The translations under genes were made by a program, and so were the position numbers. Source: UBA7396 sp047637875 (GTDB taxonomy: Bacteria; Patescibacteriota; Gracilibacteria; BD1-5; UBA6164). From it: a DNA stretch of 64,000 nt. Shown here one piece after another: positions 1-11,400 of the stretch. The stretch lies in contig JBLJBH010000025.1 in NCBI GenBank assembly GCA_047637875.1, forward strand, positions 1 through 64,000, in the 5' to 3' direction. The notes under the pieces were generated by a model that saw only the letters and a list, made by a program, of their open reading frames with translations, was not told where the DNA came from and did not search any database. Every line of letters starts with the position of its first letter. The stretch's first letter is position 1.

Positions 1-54
1 TAAATTTAATCTAACCCTTTTTTATTTCTTCTACACTTTTATGGGTTCAGTTCA

Positions 55-1098
55 TTATTCTTCCCCTTTTTTATTTGCAAGTTGCCCACAAGCTGCATCG
101 ATATCATCTCACATAGTAGCTCTAATAGTTGATGGAACTCAGAACTCATCTAAAACTCTTTGAAATTTTTCTATGAGAAATCTTGGTGTTGGTTTATAAT
201 CAACTCCTCCAGCTCATTCACCAGGATTGTAAGGAATAAAGTTCACATGTGCAAGTCTTCATTTTAATAAATGACCAAGTTCGTAAGCAAGTTTTATGTT
301 ATCATTAACTCCGTTGAGCATAATGTATTCATAAAAAATCCTTTTGTTAGTTTTTGCGACATATTCATCAAGCGCTTGCATAAGTTTATCCAAGTTATAG
401 GTATGATCTACTGGCATAATTGATTTTCTGATTTCATCATTTGGAGCATGAATTGAAATAGCAAGTGAAGTTTGAGGAAAATCTTGCATAAACTTTTTTA
501 TTCCCGGAACTATTCAACAAGTTGAAACTGTAACTCTTCTATTTGCTAAATTTATCTTTTTTTGATTACATGCAATTTCAATAGATTTTTTAACATTTTC
601 ATAATTTAAAAATGGCTCTCACATCCCCATATAAACTACATTTCTTAAAATACTTCCTTCATTATTTAATATTTTTGCAGCAAACATAATTTGTTCAACT
701 ATTTCAGAGAATTCTAAATTTCTTTTAAGTCCGAGTTTTCAAGTAGCACAAAATGTACATGCCATTGGACAACCAGCTTGACAAGAAACACAAAGTGTAT
801 TTCTTCAAGTTAAATGTCTCATAATAACTGATTCTATCAAATCTCAAGATTTTGTTTTAAACAAAATCTTTGTAGTTTGACCATTTTCTGATGTAACAAT
901 ATGATCAACTTCTAGAGAATTGTAAAAAAAGTTTTCATTTAAAAAACTCCTCAATTCTTTTGGAATAGTTTGAATATCATCAAAATTAGTAATGAAATTT
1001 TTATAAATTGCATTTTCTATTTGAGCATATCTAAAATTTGCTATTTTGTTTTCTTTAAAAAGTTCTTTTATTTTTTCTTCGTCGTGAATTGAATACAT
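55..1098 (-). CDS. rlmN: 23S rRNA (adenine2503-C2)-methyltransferase RlmN
   Basis: This 347-aa radical-SAM enzyme methylates C2 of A2503 in 23S rRNA (and A37 of some tRNAs in the family). Visible in sequence: the CPMACTFC cluster motif (CxxxCxxC, about residues 112-119), the SAM-binding MGMGEPFLN segment with one Gly as UGA, and the C-terminal DIDAACGQL containing the methyl-carrying Cys. The length is normal for the family. The start MYSIHDEEK is preferred over an upstream in-frame Met, which would add a short Phe/Lys-rich extension. It is divergent from the HxlR regulator. UGA codons occur at conserved glycines. Confidence 0.95.
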
Positions 1099-1202
1099 TT
1101 TATATTTTTTAGTGAGTAAAAATTTGCATGATTTTACAAAAAATTTGAAAAAAAACAAATTATATTTATTATGTGAAAAAGATTACTTTTTTATAGTATT
1201 AT

Positions 1203-1511
1203 ATGCAAGAAAAATCGATGTGTCCTATTATGAGTTTATTTGAATTTATAGGGAAAAAATGGGTACTTCTCATCATTAAATCTATATCTGATGGATGTAT
1301 GTGTTTTTCTGATATTGAAAAAACTCTAGGTGGAATTAATCCTCGTATACTTTCAAATCGTTTAAAAGAACTTGAGGATTATGGATTTGTTTCAAGTCAC
1401 ATAAAAGAAAATACAAAAAATAAAACAATTTATTGTCTTACAGAAAAATGAATGTGTTTTACTAAAAATATCAAAAATATGGAAGATTGGATGAAAAAAT
1501 GGGAGAAATAA
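1203..1511 (+). CDS. HxlR-family winged-helix regulator
   Basis: A 102-aa DNA-binding regulator of the HxlR/MarR-like winged-helix type. It shows the family N-terminal CPIMSLFEFIGKKW, with a Cys that in relatives can sense redox or electrophiles, followed by the helix-turn-helix region around LGGINPRILSNRLKELEDYGF. The last 20 codons follow an in-frame UGA read as Gly. A TATAGT hexamer lies only about 5 bases before the ATG and no Shine-Dalgarno is present, so the mRNA may be leaderless. It is divergent from rlmN; the regulatory target is not evident. Confidence 0.88.
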
Positions 1512-1536
1512 AAAGCAAACCGAACGGTTTGCTTTT
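1511..1536. terminator. Bidirectional rho-independent terminator
   Basis: Perfect 12-bp inverted repeat (arms 1511-1522 and 1525-1536, AAAAGCAAACCG and its complement) with a 2-base loop. A-rich and T-rich ends let it serve the HxlR gene on plus and the RelE pair on minus. Confidence 0.9.
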
Positions 1537-1588
1537 ATTTATTCTTCAGGAGTTTTCTGAATAAATTATATTTTTGTCAAAAAAACTA

Positions 1589-1849
1589 CTATTTATAAAC
1601 ATCTCATCTACTTCAAGCTTTGTAAAAATAAATTATAATGTCATTATTATTTATTTCATATAAAAATCTATATTTTCAAATTCTCAGTCTATAATTGTTT
1701 TCAAGTCATTTTAATGGTTTGATATCAAGTTCATTTTCAAATGGATTTTTTATAATAATTTCAAGTTTTCATTTAAAAATTAGCAAAAAATCTTTATCTT
1801 GTTTTTCTAGAAATTTTTCAACTTGTTTCGTAAACTTATATTTATACAT
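1589..1849 (-). CDS. relE: RelE/ParE-superfamily toxin
   Basis: An 86-aa protein with the RelE/ParE fold signature in its C-terminal half: YRLRIGKYRFLYEI, then a beta strand and AGSRGDVYK at the end, where several Gly codons are UGA. In the family such proteins are ribosome-dependent mRNA endonucleases or gyrase poisons; this resembles the RelE branch. It starts 1 base after the antitoxin gene, so the pair is co-transcribed. No canonical Shine-Dalgarno is seen. Confidence 0.88.
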
Positions 1850-1850
1850 A

Positions 1851-2075
1851 CTATTTTGAAATTAATGTATGTAAAAAATTTTCTGAATCATTTGGAGAAA
1901 CTTCTTTTTTATAGTTTTTACTTGCTTTTATATCTTCTTTATCTGGAATAACCTCATCATATTGACACCAATCCATTCAGTCCCAATATATTCATAAAAT
2001 AGAATTAAAATCTACTTTATTTCAAAATTTCTTTACAAAAGTTGATGGAGCATTTTCTATTATTACTGCTGACAT
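1851..2075 (-). CDS. Putative antitoxin partner of the RelE-type toxin
   Basis: A 74-aa protein, MSAVIIENAPSTFVKKFGN at the N terminus, acidic toward the C terminus (DEVIPDKEDIKASKNYK). It lies directly upstream of the RelE-like gene with a 1-base gap, the usual antitoxin-first order. I do not recognise a standard antitoxin fold by eye, although an N-terminal beta-strand plus helix is plausible. The assignment rests on position, size and charge. Confidence 0.7.
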
Positions 2076-2141
2076 ATGTAAACTAAATTAATTATAAATT
2101 TACTTTCATTATAAACTTTTTAGTAAAAAATCAAATTTAGA

Positions 2142-2786
2142 TTATTTCACAAATTCTGCATAATTTATCTTCAATTTATCTTCTCTAAACATACTTTCAA
2201 ACTCGGTGAGTTTTTGTTTATGAAATGTTTCACTTTCTCTTTCGTAATCATAACTGACAAATCTAGTTTTCCATAAATTTAATTCTTTTATAATTTCTAA
2301 AACATCATCAAAATACTTTTTATGGTCAGTTTTGAAAAAGAATTCTCAACCCGGTTTTGTGATTTCAAAAAGTTTTATTAAAAATTCTTTTTGCAAAAGT
2401 TTATGTTTTTTCTGTCTATCCTTATTTTCCCAAGGATCTGGAAAAAATATGTAAGTTCTTGAAACTTCATTCTGAGCAAATATTTTATCAATATTTTGTC
2501 CAAAATCTTTTAGTAATATAAAATTTTTAACTCATAGATTTCTTGATTTTTCAGCTGTTTTAAAAAGTCTTTTAAATTTTATTTCCATTCCGATAAAATT
2601 TTTATCTTGATTTTGACTGGCTTCAAGAGAAAAAAAATTTCAAAGTCAAGTTCAAATTTCTAGATAGATTTCATTTTGATTCTGAAAAAAACTATTCCAA
2701 TTTCCTTTATTAGAATAGATTTTTGTAGTATCTTGAATGATATGTGAATCTGTTTGAATGATTTCAATGTATGGGTTATTTCTCAT
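2142..2786 (-). CDS. trmB: tRNA (guanine46-N7)-methyltransferase TrmB
   Basis: A 214-aa class I methyltransferase that makes m7G46 in tRNA. The SAM-binding motif reads EIGTGLGNFF (glycines as UGA), followed by GMEIKFKR and the TrmB hallmark FPDPWENKDRQKKH. The C-terminal region KPGGEFFFKTDH is also typical. Its start lies 2 bases after the stop of the M48 peptidase gene, so the two form an operon. Length is normal. Confidence 0.93.
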
Positions 2787-2788
2787 GA

Positions 2789-4015
2789 TTATTTTAATTC
2801 TTTAATTCTTTTTAAAACAGTAGGATGTGAATAGTGAATAAATTCATAAACTCTGTGTGGCATAAGATTTGATAAATTATTATTTGATAATTTTTTTAAT
2901 CAATTTATAAGTTCAAGTCAAGAATAATTAACTTTAGCAAAATTATCAGCTTCATACTCATTTTTTCTTGACAAAATATTTCCAAAAATTCCTAAAATAA
3001 AACTAAGTGGTGTAAAAAGTATTCAAAATGCAATTGCTCAAATATGAAAACTTGCATTTGTACTTCATAAAGCTAAAGCCACTTCCCTATTATCAATCAC
3101 AAGTGAAAATAAAAACATTATAAATCAAGTTTGAATTATAGAAAATACAAGCATTTGAAGTGTATGTTTTTTCTTATAATGTCATATTTCGTGAGCCAAA
3201 ACTGCAACTAATTCCTCAGTTGTTAAATCATTAATTAATGTATCATACAAAACTATTCTTTTTTTCGGTCAAAATCCTGAAAAATACGCATTTGCTTTTG
3301 AGCTTCTTTTACTTCCATCAATTACAAAAATATTATCTAACTTAAATCAAACTTTTAGAGCAAAATCATTTATTGCCGTTTTTAATTTGCCATCTTCTAG
3401 TGGAGTTTGTTTATTGAAAATTGGGACAATTAAAGTTGAATAAAACATCATGATAAACAGTGAAAAACCTGATAAAATCATCCAAGCCATCCACCAAAAA
3501 TCAACTCAAACTTTTGTATAAATCCAAACTATTGTTCAAAGTAAAATTCCTCAAAGTAAAAATGTTACTAAAAGTGATTTTATACTATCAAAGAAAAATA
3601 GTTTTTTTGTCATTTTGTTAAATCAGAATTTTTCTTCAATTACAAAAGTTGCGTAATAAGAAAATGGAAGTCAAATAATCGTTTGAAGTAAAACTACAAC
3701 TCAAAAAAAAGCTAAACTTAAAAATAAATCACTTGAAATATAATTTCTCAAAAATTCATCTAAATATCAAAAAACTCAAAAAATTAAAACTAGTAAAGTT
3801 ATAATAAAGCTAAATCATCAAGAAATATTTGAAAATTTATGTTTTGTTTTTTCGTATGATTGTTGTTTTTTATACTTATCTTCATCATAAATATCTTTGG
3901 CTTCTTCTGGTAGAGTATCTGACCAATTTAGAGTATTTAAATAATCCACAACTTTATCTAAAACAAAGAAAAAAACTGTTATTCATATAATTAAATAAAA
4001 ATACATATTTTGCAT
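2789..4015 (-). CDS. M48 (Ste24/CAAX-protease-like) membrane metallopeptidase
   Basis: A 408-aa integral membrane zinc protease. The N-terminal domain (SYEKTKHKFS) and several transmembrane segments match the Ste24-type M48 N-terminal family. The catalytic motif is VLAHEIGHYKKKH near residue 275, with the HExxH Gly encoded by UGA, and a downstream NEYEAD supplies the third zinc ligand. The role in the family is membrane protein quality control. First gene of an operon with trmB. It starts with MQNMYFYLII. Confidence 0.92.
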
Positions 4016-4028
4016 AATTTTAAAATAA

Positions 4029-4070
4029 AAAAATAAACTCTTGCCTGATAATATGTAAGAGTTTATTTTT
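4029..4070. terminator. Terminator downstream of the L,D-transpeptidase gene
   Basis: 14-bp perfect arms (4029-4042 and 4057-4070, AAAAATAAACTCTT and its complement) around a 14-base loop, with a T-run on the minus-strand transcript. Confidence 0.85.
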
Positions 4071-4080
4071 GTAAAGAGTT

Positions 4081-5046
4081 TTAATAAATTCAAGTTGTAT
4101 CAACTAAAACATTTTCAATTCATAAGCCCTTAACCTTCTCAAAAATTTCTTTCATATAAAAAAGTGGAGTTCTAATACAACCATGAGATTGTGGATTTCA
4201 GTCAATATTTCAATCACTTCAATGAAACCAAATTGCTCAATCTATGTGAACGGCATAAGGCATAATAGCTCATCATTTTACTCAATTTTTCTTTTTTTCA
4301 GCTTCTGGATATTCACTAGAAGTATGATATAAATCAGGTTTTAGTTTTCATTTTGTTTTTAATTTTGGTGTTTTATGTTGTAATACTCAAGGTGAAACAA
4401 AGGTTGCAAGATGTAATTTTCAATTTATATAAAAAGTTAATATTTTCTTATTTTCATACTGCAAAACAATGATTTTATTTATTTTTTCATCTATTTCCTG
4501 AGGAATCTTTCAAACTAATTTTTCATTTATATAAGTTCCTTCTTCATTTATTCCAGCATCTTTTCAAAAATAAGTCATATGATTATATGCATCAAGTTTT
4601 TTATATAAAGCTCAAGATTTTTTACTATATCATTGCATTTCCTCATAAATACTAATTCTATGTTTTTGTTCCTCATTAAGTTTTTCAGGAGTTTTCATAT
4701 AATATTCATGATATATTCTTCTGAGTGTTGCTGATCATAAAACTCAATCTTGTGATTTTGAATCAAATTTAAAATCTTTTTGTAACTGTTTTACTTTATC
4801 GACAAATAATTGAGCATAATTTTCTCAATTTGAATCTATTTGAAAGTATTTTGAAAAAAAATCTACTTCTATTTTTCAAATAGAATTGATAGATTTTTCT
4901 AGTTTCTTTATATTTTCTTGAGATAAAATATCAACAACTTCTGTTTTTACTTCTTCTAAAACATCTTTTTCGGCAAAAACATTTTTAGAAACAATAAGTC
5001 ATGTTCAAGCTACTATAATTGATTTTAAAAAATTTCTTCTATTCAT
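4081..5046 (-). CDS. L,D-transpeptidase (YkuD domain), exported
   Basis: A 321-aa secreted peptidoglycan cross-linking enzyme. The N terminus MNRRNFLKS followed by a hydrophobic stretch looks like a Tat-type or lipid-independent signal. A peptidoglycan-binding-like helix region (GVLGSATLRRIYHEY, about 110-125) precedes the YkuD domain, whose catalytic motif is HGSDGNIDGNPQSHGCIRT near residues 275-295, with Cys as nucleophile. UGA encodes several of these glycines. A TTGACA-type -35 and a TATAAT-like -10 lie upstream inside a strong inverted repeat. Confidence 0.92.
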
Positions 5047-5084
5047 CTTTATATTTTAATTATTTATATAATAAAAGAGATTTT

Positions 5085-5129
5085 ATTATAATATGAAAAT
5101 ATTTTTGTCAAGTAAAATATTTTCATATT
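5085..5129 (-). promoter_or_regulatory. Promoter with overlapping 16-bp inverted repeat
   Basis: Between the divergent L,D-transpeptidase gene and the gene at 5196, arms at 5090-5105 and 5114-5129 (AATATGAAAATATTTT and its exact complement) surround a minus-strand TTGACA (5106-5111). A minus-strand TATAAT (5085-5090) follows after a 15-base spacer. The palindrome overlapping the -35 suggests an operator for a dimeric regulator or a cruciform; inferred from sequence only. Confidence 0.55.
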
Positions 5130-5195
5130 TTACCGATAAACTTTACAAAAAAAAAATATAAGTAAAATGCATTTAATATTTCATAACTAAAAAAA

Positions 5196-5738
5196 ATGGA
5201 AGACATAATACAAAAATATAAAAAAGAAAAAAGAAACAAAAATATAGCTATAATTGTAACAAGTTTAGCACTAGCTTTGTGATTAAATTTATTTATTACA
5301 AATACAAATAGCTGAAAATACCTAAAATCAAGTGTAATAAATAGTAATATTTCAAGTGTAGAGAAAGCTAATTTATTTTTAGAAAGTACTAAAAACTCTG
5401 GAAACAATGTTATAAATCTAAAATCTTTTAAAGAAATGAATAATATTAAAAGTCTATCTTTTTCTCTTGTTTATAACAAAGATAATGTTTCTATAAAAGA
5501 TAAAAAGTTAAATATAGATGATGTTGAAATAATAAATTTAGTTGATAATGATTGATACAATACAATTATTCTAAATTTCAAAAATCCTACAAATATAAAA
5601 GAAAATGAAAACATTTTAAATATAGTTTTAGAAAAATCAGATTCTAATCTAAGAGAAAGTCTAAATTTAGTAAATTCAAATATGACTGACAATGAAAATA
5701 ATTTATTTATTTTATCAACTTCTTGAATAGAATTTTAA
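5196..5738 (+). CDS. Hypothetical single-pass membrane protein
   Basis: A 180-aa protein of unknown function. A charged N terminus (MEDIIQKYKKEKRNKN) precedes one membrane segment (about residues 17-35, IAIIVTSLALALGLNLFI), leaving an external Asn/Ser/Lys-rich domain. The topology and the alternating strand pattern recall PilN-like assembly proteins, but no signature supports that. UGA is used for Gly. It ends just before a palindromic terminator and precedes the PBP1C gene in the same direction. Confidence 0.7.
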
Positions 5739-5750
5739 TTTGCAATTATT

Positions 5751-5792
5751 AAACAAAAAAATAAACTTAAATTTAAGTTTATTTTTTTGTTT
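5751..5792. terminator. Palindromic terminator
   Basis: A 42-base perfect palindrome, arms AAACAAAAAAATAAACTTAAA and complement meeting without a loop, ending in T-rich sequence 5 bases before the PBP1C start codon. It follows the membrane-protein gene. Confidence 0.8.
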
Positions 5793-5797
5793 TTATT

Positions 5798-7816
5798 ATG
5801 AAAAAATCAAAAATAATTATTTTTAGTTTTGTATTTTTATTGGGAATTTATTTTATATTTCCCTATTTTATCAAAGTGCAAATACAAAAAATCCCAAATT
5901 CTACTATAGTTTATGATGAGGAAAATAATGAACTTTGAGAAATAATTGCAAACAAAAAATACAGACATATAGAGAAAAAAATAGATGAAATTCCTAATTT
6001 TTTAAAAAAATCTATTATTTCTATTGAAGATAGAAGATTTTATTTTCATTCTTGAGTTGATTATATAGGAATTATCAGAGCTTTTAAAAATAATATTTTT
6101 GGAGATACTAAGCAGTGAGCTTCAACTATTGATAATCAAGTTATTAGAAATAGTTATTGGTTAAATGAAAAAAGATGATATAAATTAAAAATAAAAGAGT
6201 TTGTTTTAGCATTAGCTTTAAATAAAAAGTACTCTAAAGATGAAATACTTGAAATGTATTTAAATAATATAAATTTTTGATATCTCAATTATTGAGTAGC
6301 TTCAGCAAGCCGTTTTTATTATAAAAAAGACATAAATAATCTCACTAAAGCTGAAATGCTTTGACTGATTACCATAATAAAAAATCCAAATAAATATTCA
6401 CCAATAACAAATTTATCAAATTTTAATAAAAGATTTAAAGTTTTAACTGAATATTTAGAAAAAAATTCTATTATTTCAAATCAAGAAAAAAATGAAATAT
6501 TAGAAGAAAAATTATTTTTCTCACTTTGAGAAAAACCTATTTTACCTTATGTAGTTGACTTTATAAATAAATCAGTGAAAAATAATCCAAGTAAAATAAC
6601 AACTACTATAAACCTCAATCTAACAAAGAAAATTGATGAGATAGCTAAAAATTCAATAAGGAATCTTGCCTGGAAAAATGTTTCAGATTATTCTATAATT
6701 ATAATTGATAGAAATACTCTTGATTTAAAAGTGATGATTTGATGAAATGATTATAATTCTAAAGATTGACAAGTAAATGGTGCTTTAGCTTTAAGACAAC
6801 CTGGAAGTGCACTCAAACCATTTATTTATTTAATGGCTTTTGAAAATCTACAAAAAACTCCTTCTTCAACTATTCTTGATTTGCCAGTAAGTTATAAAAC
6901 ATCCGACTGAAATAGTTACGAACCAAAAAATTATTCATTAACTTATGCTTGAGAATTAACACTTGCTGAAGCACTTTCTCAAAGTATAAACATTCCGGCC
7001 GTAAAATTATTACATGATGTTTGAGTAAATAATTTTTTAGGTTTTTTGAGAAATGTTGGAATAAAATCACTCAATCGTGATAGTGATTTTTATTGACTTT
7101 CAATTGCACTTTGAAGCTGAGAAATAAGTTTATATGAACTTACGAGAGCTTATAGTATTTTTGCTAAAAACGGAGATTTTTGTGAGGTGAATTTTATAAA
7201 GGAAAATAAAAATAATTGTAAAAAAATCACCGATAAAAAATACACTGATATGATTTATGAAATCTTAACAAATAGATATTTTAAACTTGCTTGATTTCCT
7301 ATTCATTCCAATCTTGATTTTCCTGATAGAGAAGTTTTTGTAAAAACTGGGACTTCAAGAAATTTTAAAGATAATTGGAGTGTATGATTTACTTCTGATT
7401 ATATTATCTGAGTTTGGGTTGGAAATAAAGACTGAAGTGAGATGAAAGGAGTTTCTGGAGCAACTGGAGCTGGAGATATTTTTAGAAAAATAGTGTATGA
7501 ACTCGATAATAAAGAAACAAAATCAAATATAGTTTCTTTAGAAAAAAATACTGAAAAATACATAAAAATAATTTCTCCTTTGGATAAAAATGTTTTCAAA
7601 ATAAATCCAAGTATTCCTATAAATACTCAAGATATAAAATTAAACTTCTCTACAAATATTGATTATGATAGTTTTATCTGGTATCTAAATTGAGAAAAAG
7701 TTGGAAAAGATTTTGTAAATATATCTATATTAAAAGCTAAAAATAATTTAGAGTTACACATTTTAAAATGAGATAAAATTATTTGAAAAGATAAAGTAAG
7801 TTTTGAGAAAAAATAA
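5798..7816 (+). CDS. pbpC: Penicillin-binding protein 1C-type transglycosylase/transpeptidase
   Basis: A 672-aa bifunctional class A PBP that polymerises and cross-links peptidoglycan. It has an N-terminal membrane anchor, then a GT51 domain with EDRRFYFHSGVD (about 75-87) and GASTIDNQVIRN, where the usual Q-Q pair is altered to D-N-Q. The transpeptidase domain shows SALK (about 337), SxN in SQSIN (about 394) and KTG in VKTGTSRNF (about 514). A C-terminal beta-rich domain follows, as in PBP1C. The nearby alpha-2-macroglobulin gene matches the PbpC-YfhM pairing known in Proteobacteria. Confidence 0.92.
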
Positions 7817-7819
7817 TTT

Positions 7820-8347
7820 TTATGATTTTTTCACTCCATATTCACTATTAAGTCTTTTTATAGTTTCTCTTAAAATATTATAATTTCAAAATGCTTGACT
7901 TGAATATGAAGATGATTCTATTCAGTCCGGTCTTTGTTTTACTTCTACATAAATTCATTTTTTTATGAAACTTTCTTCTATGAGTTTGATAAAATATTCT
8001 ATATGTTTAAATGAAGAATGAAAACGAAATCATATATGTTTATCTTTCGTTCATTGAAGTTGATTTATAAATATATTCCCTTCTGTATCTTGGTCAAAGG
8101 ATAAAGTGCATGCAGGACGATAACTTCCATCTTTTTCTCTTTTATATCTCATAACGAGAGAAAAATCCCCATCAATAAGTACTTTTGATGAATATTCTGA
8201 TTGATCTACTTCACTTTGAGCTCTTTGTATTCCTCACAATATTTCTACCATTAAACGAGTTGTATCTATAGCCTCACAAAGAGAATTTTTTGGAGTAAGT
8301 TTGAAATTATCAAACTCTGGAATAGTAAGATTATTTATATGATTCAT
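7820..8347 (-). CDS. Hypothetical protein
   Basis: A 175-aa soluble protein without signal peptide or membrane segments and with no motif I recognise. It has mixed alpha/beta character, with an acidic N-terminal half and a conserved-looking segment around FRFHSSFKHIEYFIKLIEE followed by GIYVEVKQRPDG. UGA is used for Gly. It is convergent with the PBP1C gene (3-base gap) and lies downstream of the alpha-2-macroglobulin gene on the same strand, though a terminator separates those two. Confidence 0.75.
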
Positions 8348-8395
8348 TGGTTATTTTAAAATATTAAGGTTTTGTGTATTGTAGCATTTTTAGAT

Positions 8396-8428
8396 AAAAA
8401 AATCAAGAACTTCGTTCTTGATTTTTTT
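8396..8428. terminator. Terminator of the alpha-2-macroglobulin gene
   Basis: Stem AAAAAAATCAAGAAC (8396-8410), loop TTC, complement GTTCTTGATTTTTTT (8414-8428), abutting the stop codon of the giant minus-strand gene. Confidence 0.88.
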
Positions 8429-11400
8429 CTACTCAACTCTAAACTCCCCCCCACTACTTCTACCAAATACTTCTGGAGTATAAAACTCTGAAACAATGGT
8501 TGGTTTTAATTGATAAACTCAAGAATGAGTTAACCTTATAGTGTAAGAGAAATTATAAATTCCTGGTTCTAATTCCCTTTTCCAAGCAAAATATCTATCA
8601 TCTCTAAATTCTTTTCTATCTAAAATAATATTTGTTGCAACATCAGTTACTTGCTTATTTTCTGTATCTAAATTAGTATTTACTATTTCACTTCAAGCTG
8701 GAATAAAACTTTCTAGTGCTACTTGGTCTCTTGATTCATTTGTAACTAATTTATTGTAAACTAAAACTAAATCTCAGACTTTTCAAGAATTTATTGGAGT
8801 TAAATATTCTACAACCTCGCGAGGATATTTTAAATTTTCAAAAACTATTTCACCTGATAAATATTTCTCATATTCTTGTGATTTTAAACTTTCAATTTTT
8901 TTATACTCATTAAAAGAAAAATATTTTTTCTCAACATAAAATCACTCATCAGCTGATTTTACATCTTTTGAAGGAATATAATAAGATAGATTTAAATCAT
9001 AATAAATATTTCCACTTCAAGTTTTTTCAATATTAAATGTATTATTTTTTGAAATATCAGTTGATGAAATTTCTTTTGAAAATACTTCGAAAATATTTGA
9101 TTTATCTATTTTTTTAGTTTCTATTTCTTTTGAGTTTAAATTAAATCTAGCAAATAAAGAAGTATTTTTTAATTCCTGAGTTTTTGATAAATATGTAGTT
9201 AATGATGATAAAACTAAAGAGTTATCATAAGTTGAACCAAAAGAATTATTTATTTTATATGAAGCTATAAATCTAATCATATTATCAGTAATACTCTCAA
9301 TATCTTTAAAATTTTGTAGTCAAATATTTCAAATAATTTCTAAAAATTTTGCTGTATTAACTACTCTTGAATAATTTGAAGTACTTAAAAATGCTCATCT
9401 TGGGTTAAAAACAAGTTCATTTGATAATATTTCATTAGCCATTTTTAAACTATCTGATTTCAAAGATTCTTTTTCACTTTCAGTTAAAGTAGCTATATTT
9501 GAAAGTCTTGAAACAATATCAAGTTTTCTTAATTTTAACATATCATCAAGTTTTAAAGTTTTAAACATTTTATACACTTCATAATCTGTATTATCATAAT
9601 TATTTAAAGCTAGAAGTATTTCAGATTTCAATTCTAAACTGATACAATTTTCCCAAATTTTTTCACTACAAGTAGTTTTTTTATAAAACTCATTTTTTAA
9701 ATATTTTCTTGTATTTTCTTGCATTTTTTTATCAACTTCATATCAAAGCGAGCTTATTTTTGATAAAGATGTCAAAATATAATTTGTTAAAGCAATATCT
9801 GAATATTTATAATCCGTATCATAAAAATACATAAATCCTCAATCATTGTTTTGGAATTTTTTGATTTCTATTAAATAATCTTTTATAGCTTCTGAAACAG
9901 AAATTTCTTTGTATCATACTTCATTATCTATATATTTTTTAACCATTTTTTTATTTAAATCAAAAGGAATTCAAGCTGCATCATAAAGATTTTTTATATA
10001 AATATTTGGCATAATTGCAGAAGTTCTTTGTTCAGAACATCCATATGGATATGTTTCTAAATAATTTATTCCATCAAGTAAATATGAAAACAAAGTTCAT
10101 CCATAATTTAATTTAAGTTTTGCATTATCAATATCTTTATTTGAAATATTTATTTTCTCCTCAAAACTTACACCATCAGTTTTTCAAACTGTTGAAACAT
10201 TTTCAATTATAGATGAATTTATTATTGGTAAAAATTTTATTACTCAATCAAAATCAGATGAATTTGTTTTTGATGTTGCAGTTATCTTAATAGTTGAAAA
10301 ATCACCTACTTTAAAATCTTTTGCATTTTTTACTTCAAATAAAAATTCTACTTTTTGTGATTCTCAATTTTTAATTCAAACTGTTTTATTAATTGATTTT
10401 AAAACTCAATTATTTGCTTCTAAACTCACCACAAAATCACTATCTTTTCCAGTTTTATTATAAATAACTGGAGCAAAAGTTATTGTATCAGAAGTATTTA
10501 AAAATCTTGGTAAATTGTCTTCAATTATAACAGGATTTTGAGTCATAACAGTAGTGTAATTTACTCATATTTTATTATCTTCTGGAGTTGAAACTAGCGC
10601 TTCAATAACCCAAGTTGTAAGATTATCTGGCATTAGTGGTATATTTATAATAGATTTCCCGGTTTTATCAGTTGTAAAATCAGATAACCAAAATGCTGTA
10701 TCTTTAAAATTTCATCTAAGTTTTTTTGTATCTCAACCTTTTAATTGATCTCAAGCTCATCATTTTTCTCCATCAGATACATCTTTTATCTCAAGTTTTT
10801 CTACTAAATATTTTAAGTTAGAATAACTAACTACTCATAAATACCTTTTCATATCATAAAAAAATGAATAAGGATTTTTACGAGGATTTCATTTTAAAGC
10901 CAAAACACTTTCATCTACGATTGATAAACTTCCATTTGCATTTGGAACTATTTTTCAATCTGCATCTGTCACTTCTATAGTAACTTGCATTTTATCTCAA
11001 GGTTTATAATTATTTTTATCTGTAAGTATTGAAATATTTAATTTTTTATAATCAGTCACTACTTTTACAACAGACAATGCTCTTTTATAAACAGGAAGTG
11101 GATTTCACTCTTGATTTCAAATTAAATAGGCTTTTAAATATACATTTGGATAATGATCTTTGTTAATTTTTAATTCAATTTTATCTCAATATGATTTTAT
11201 ATTATGAACAAAATAATCTATTATTCCATCATCTTTTTCTACAAAAACAATTGCTTTTCAATTATTTACTGGACTTTTTAGAGTAAAAGTTGCTGTTTCT
11301 CAAAGTTTGTAAGTTATTTTATCAGCTTCTAGTTCAGTAACTGTATTATTATCATTTCTCCAAGAAATATATTCATCTCATGCTACATAAGTTTGCTGAC

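Noticed and set aside
11..55. 14-codon ORF overlapping the rlmN stop (TAATG)
   Set aside because: Too short (MNGTHKSVEEIKKG) and without a recognisable product; the overlap alone is not enough.
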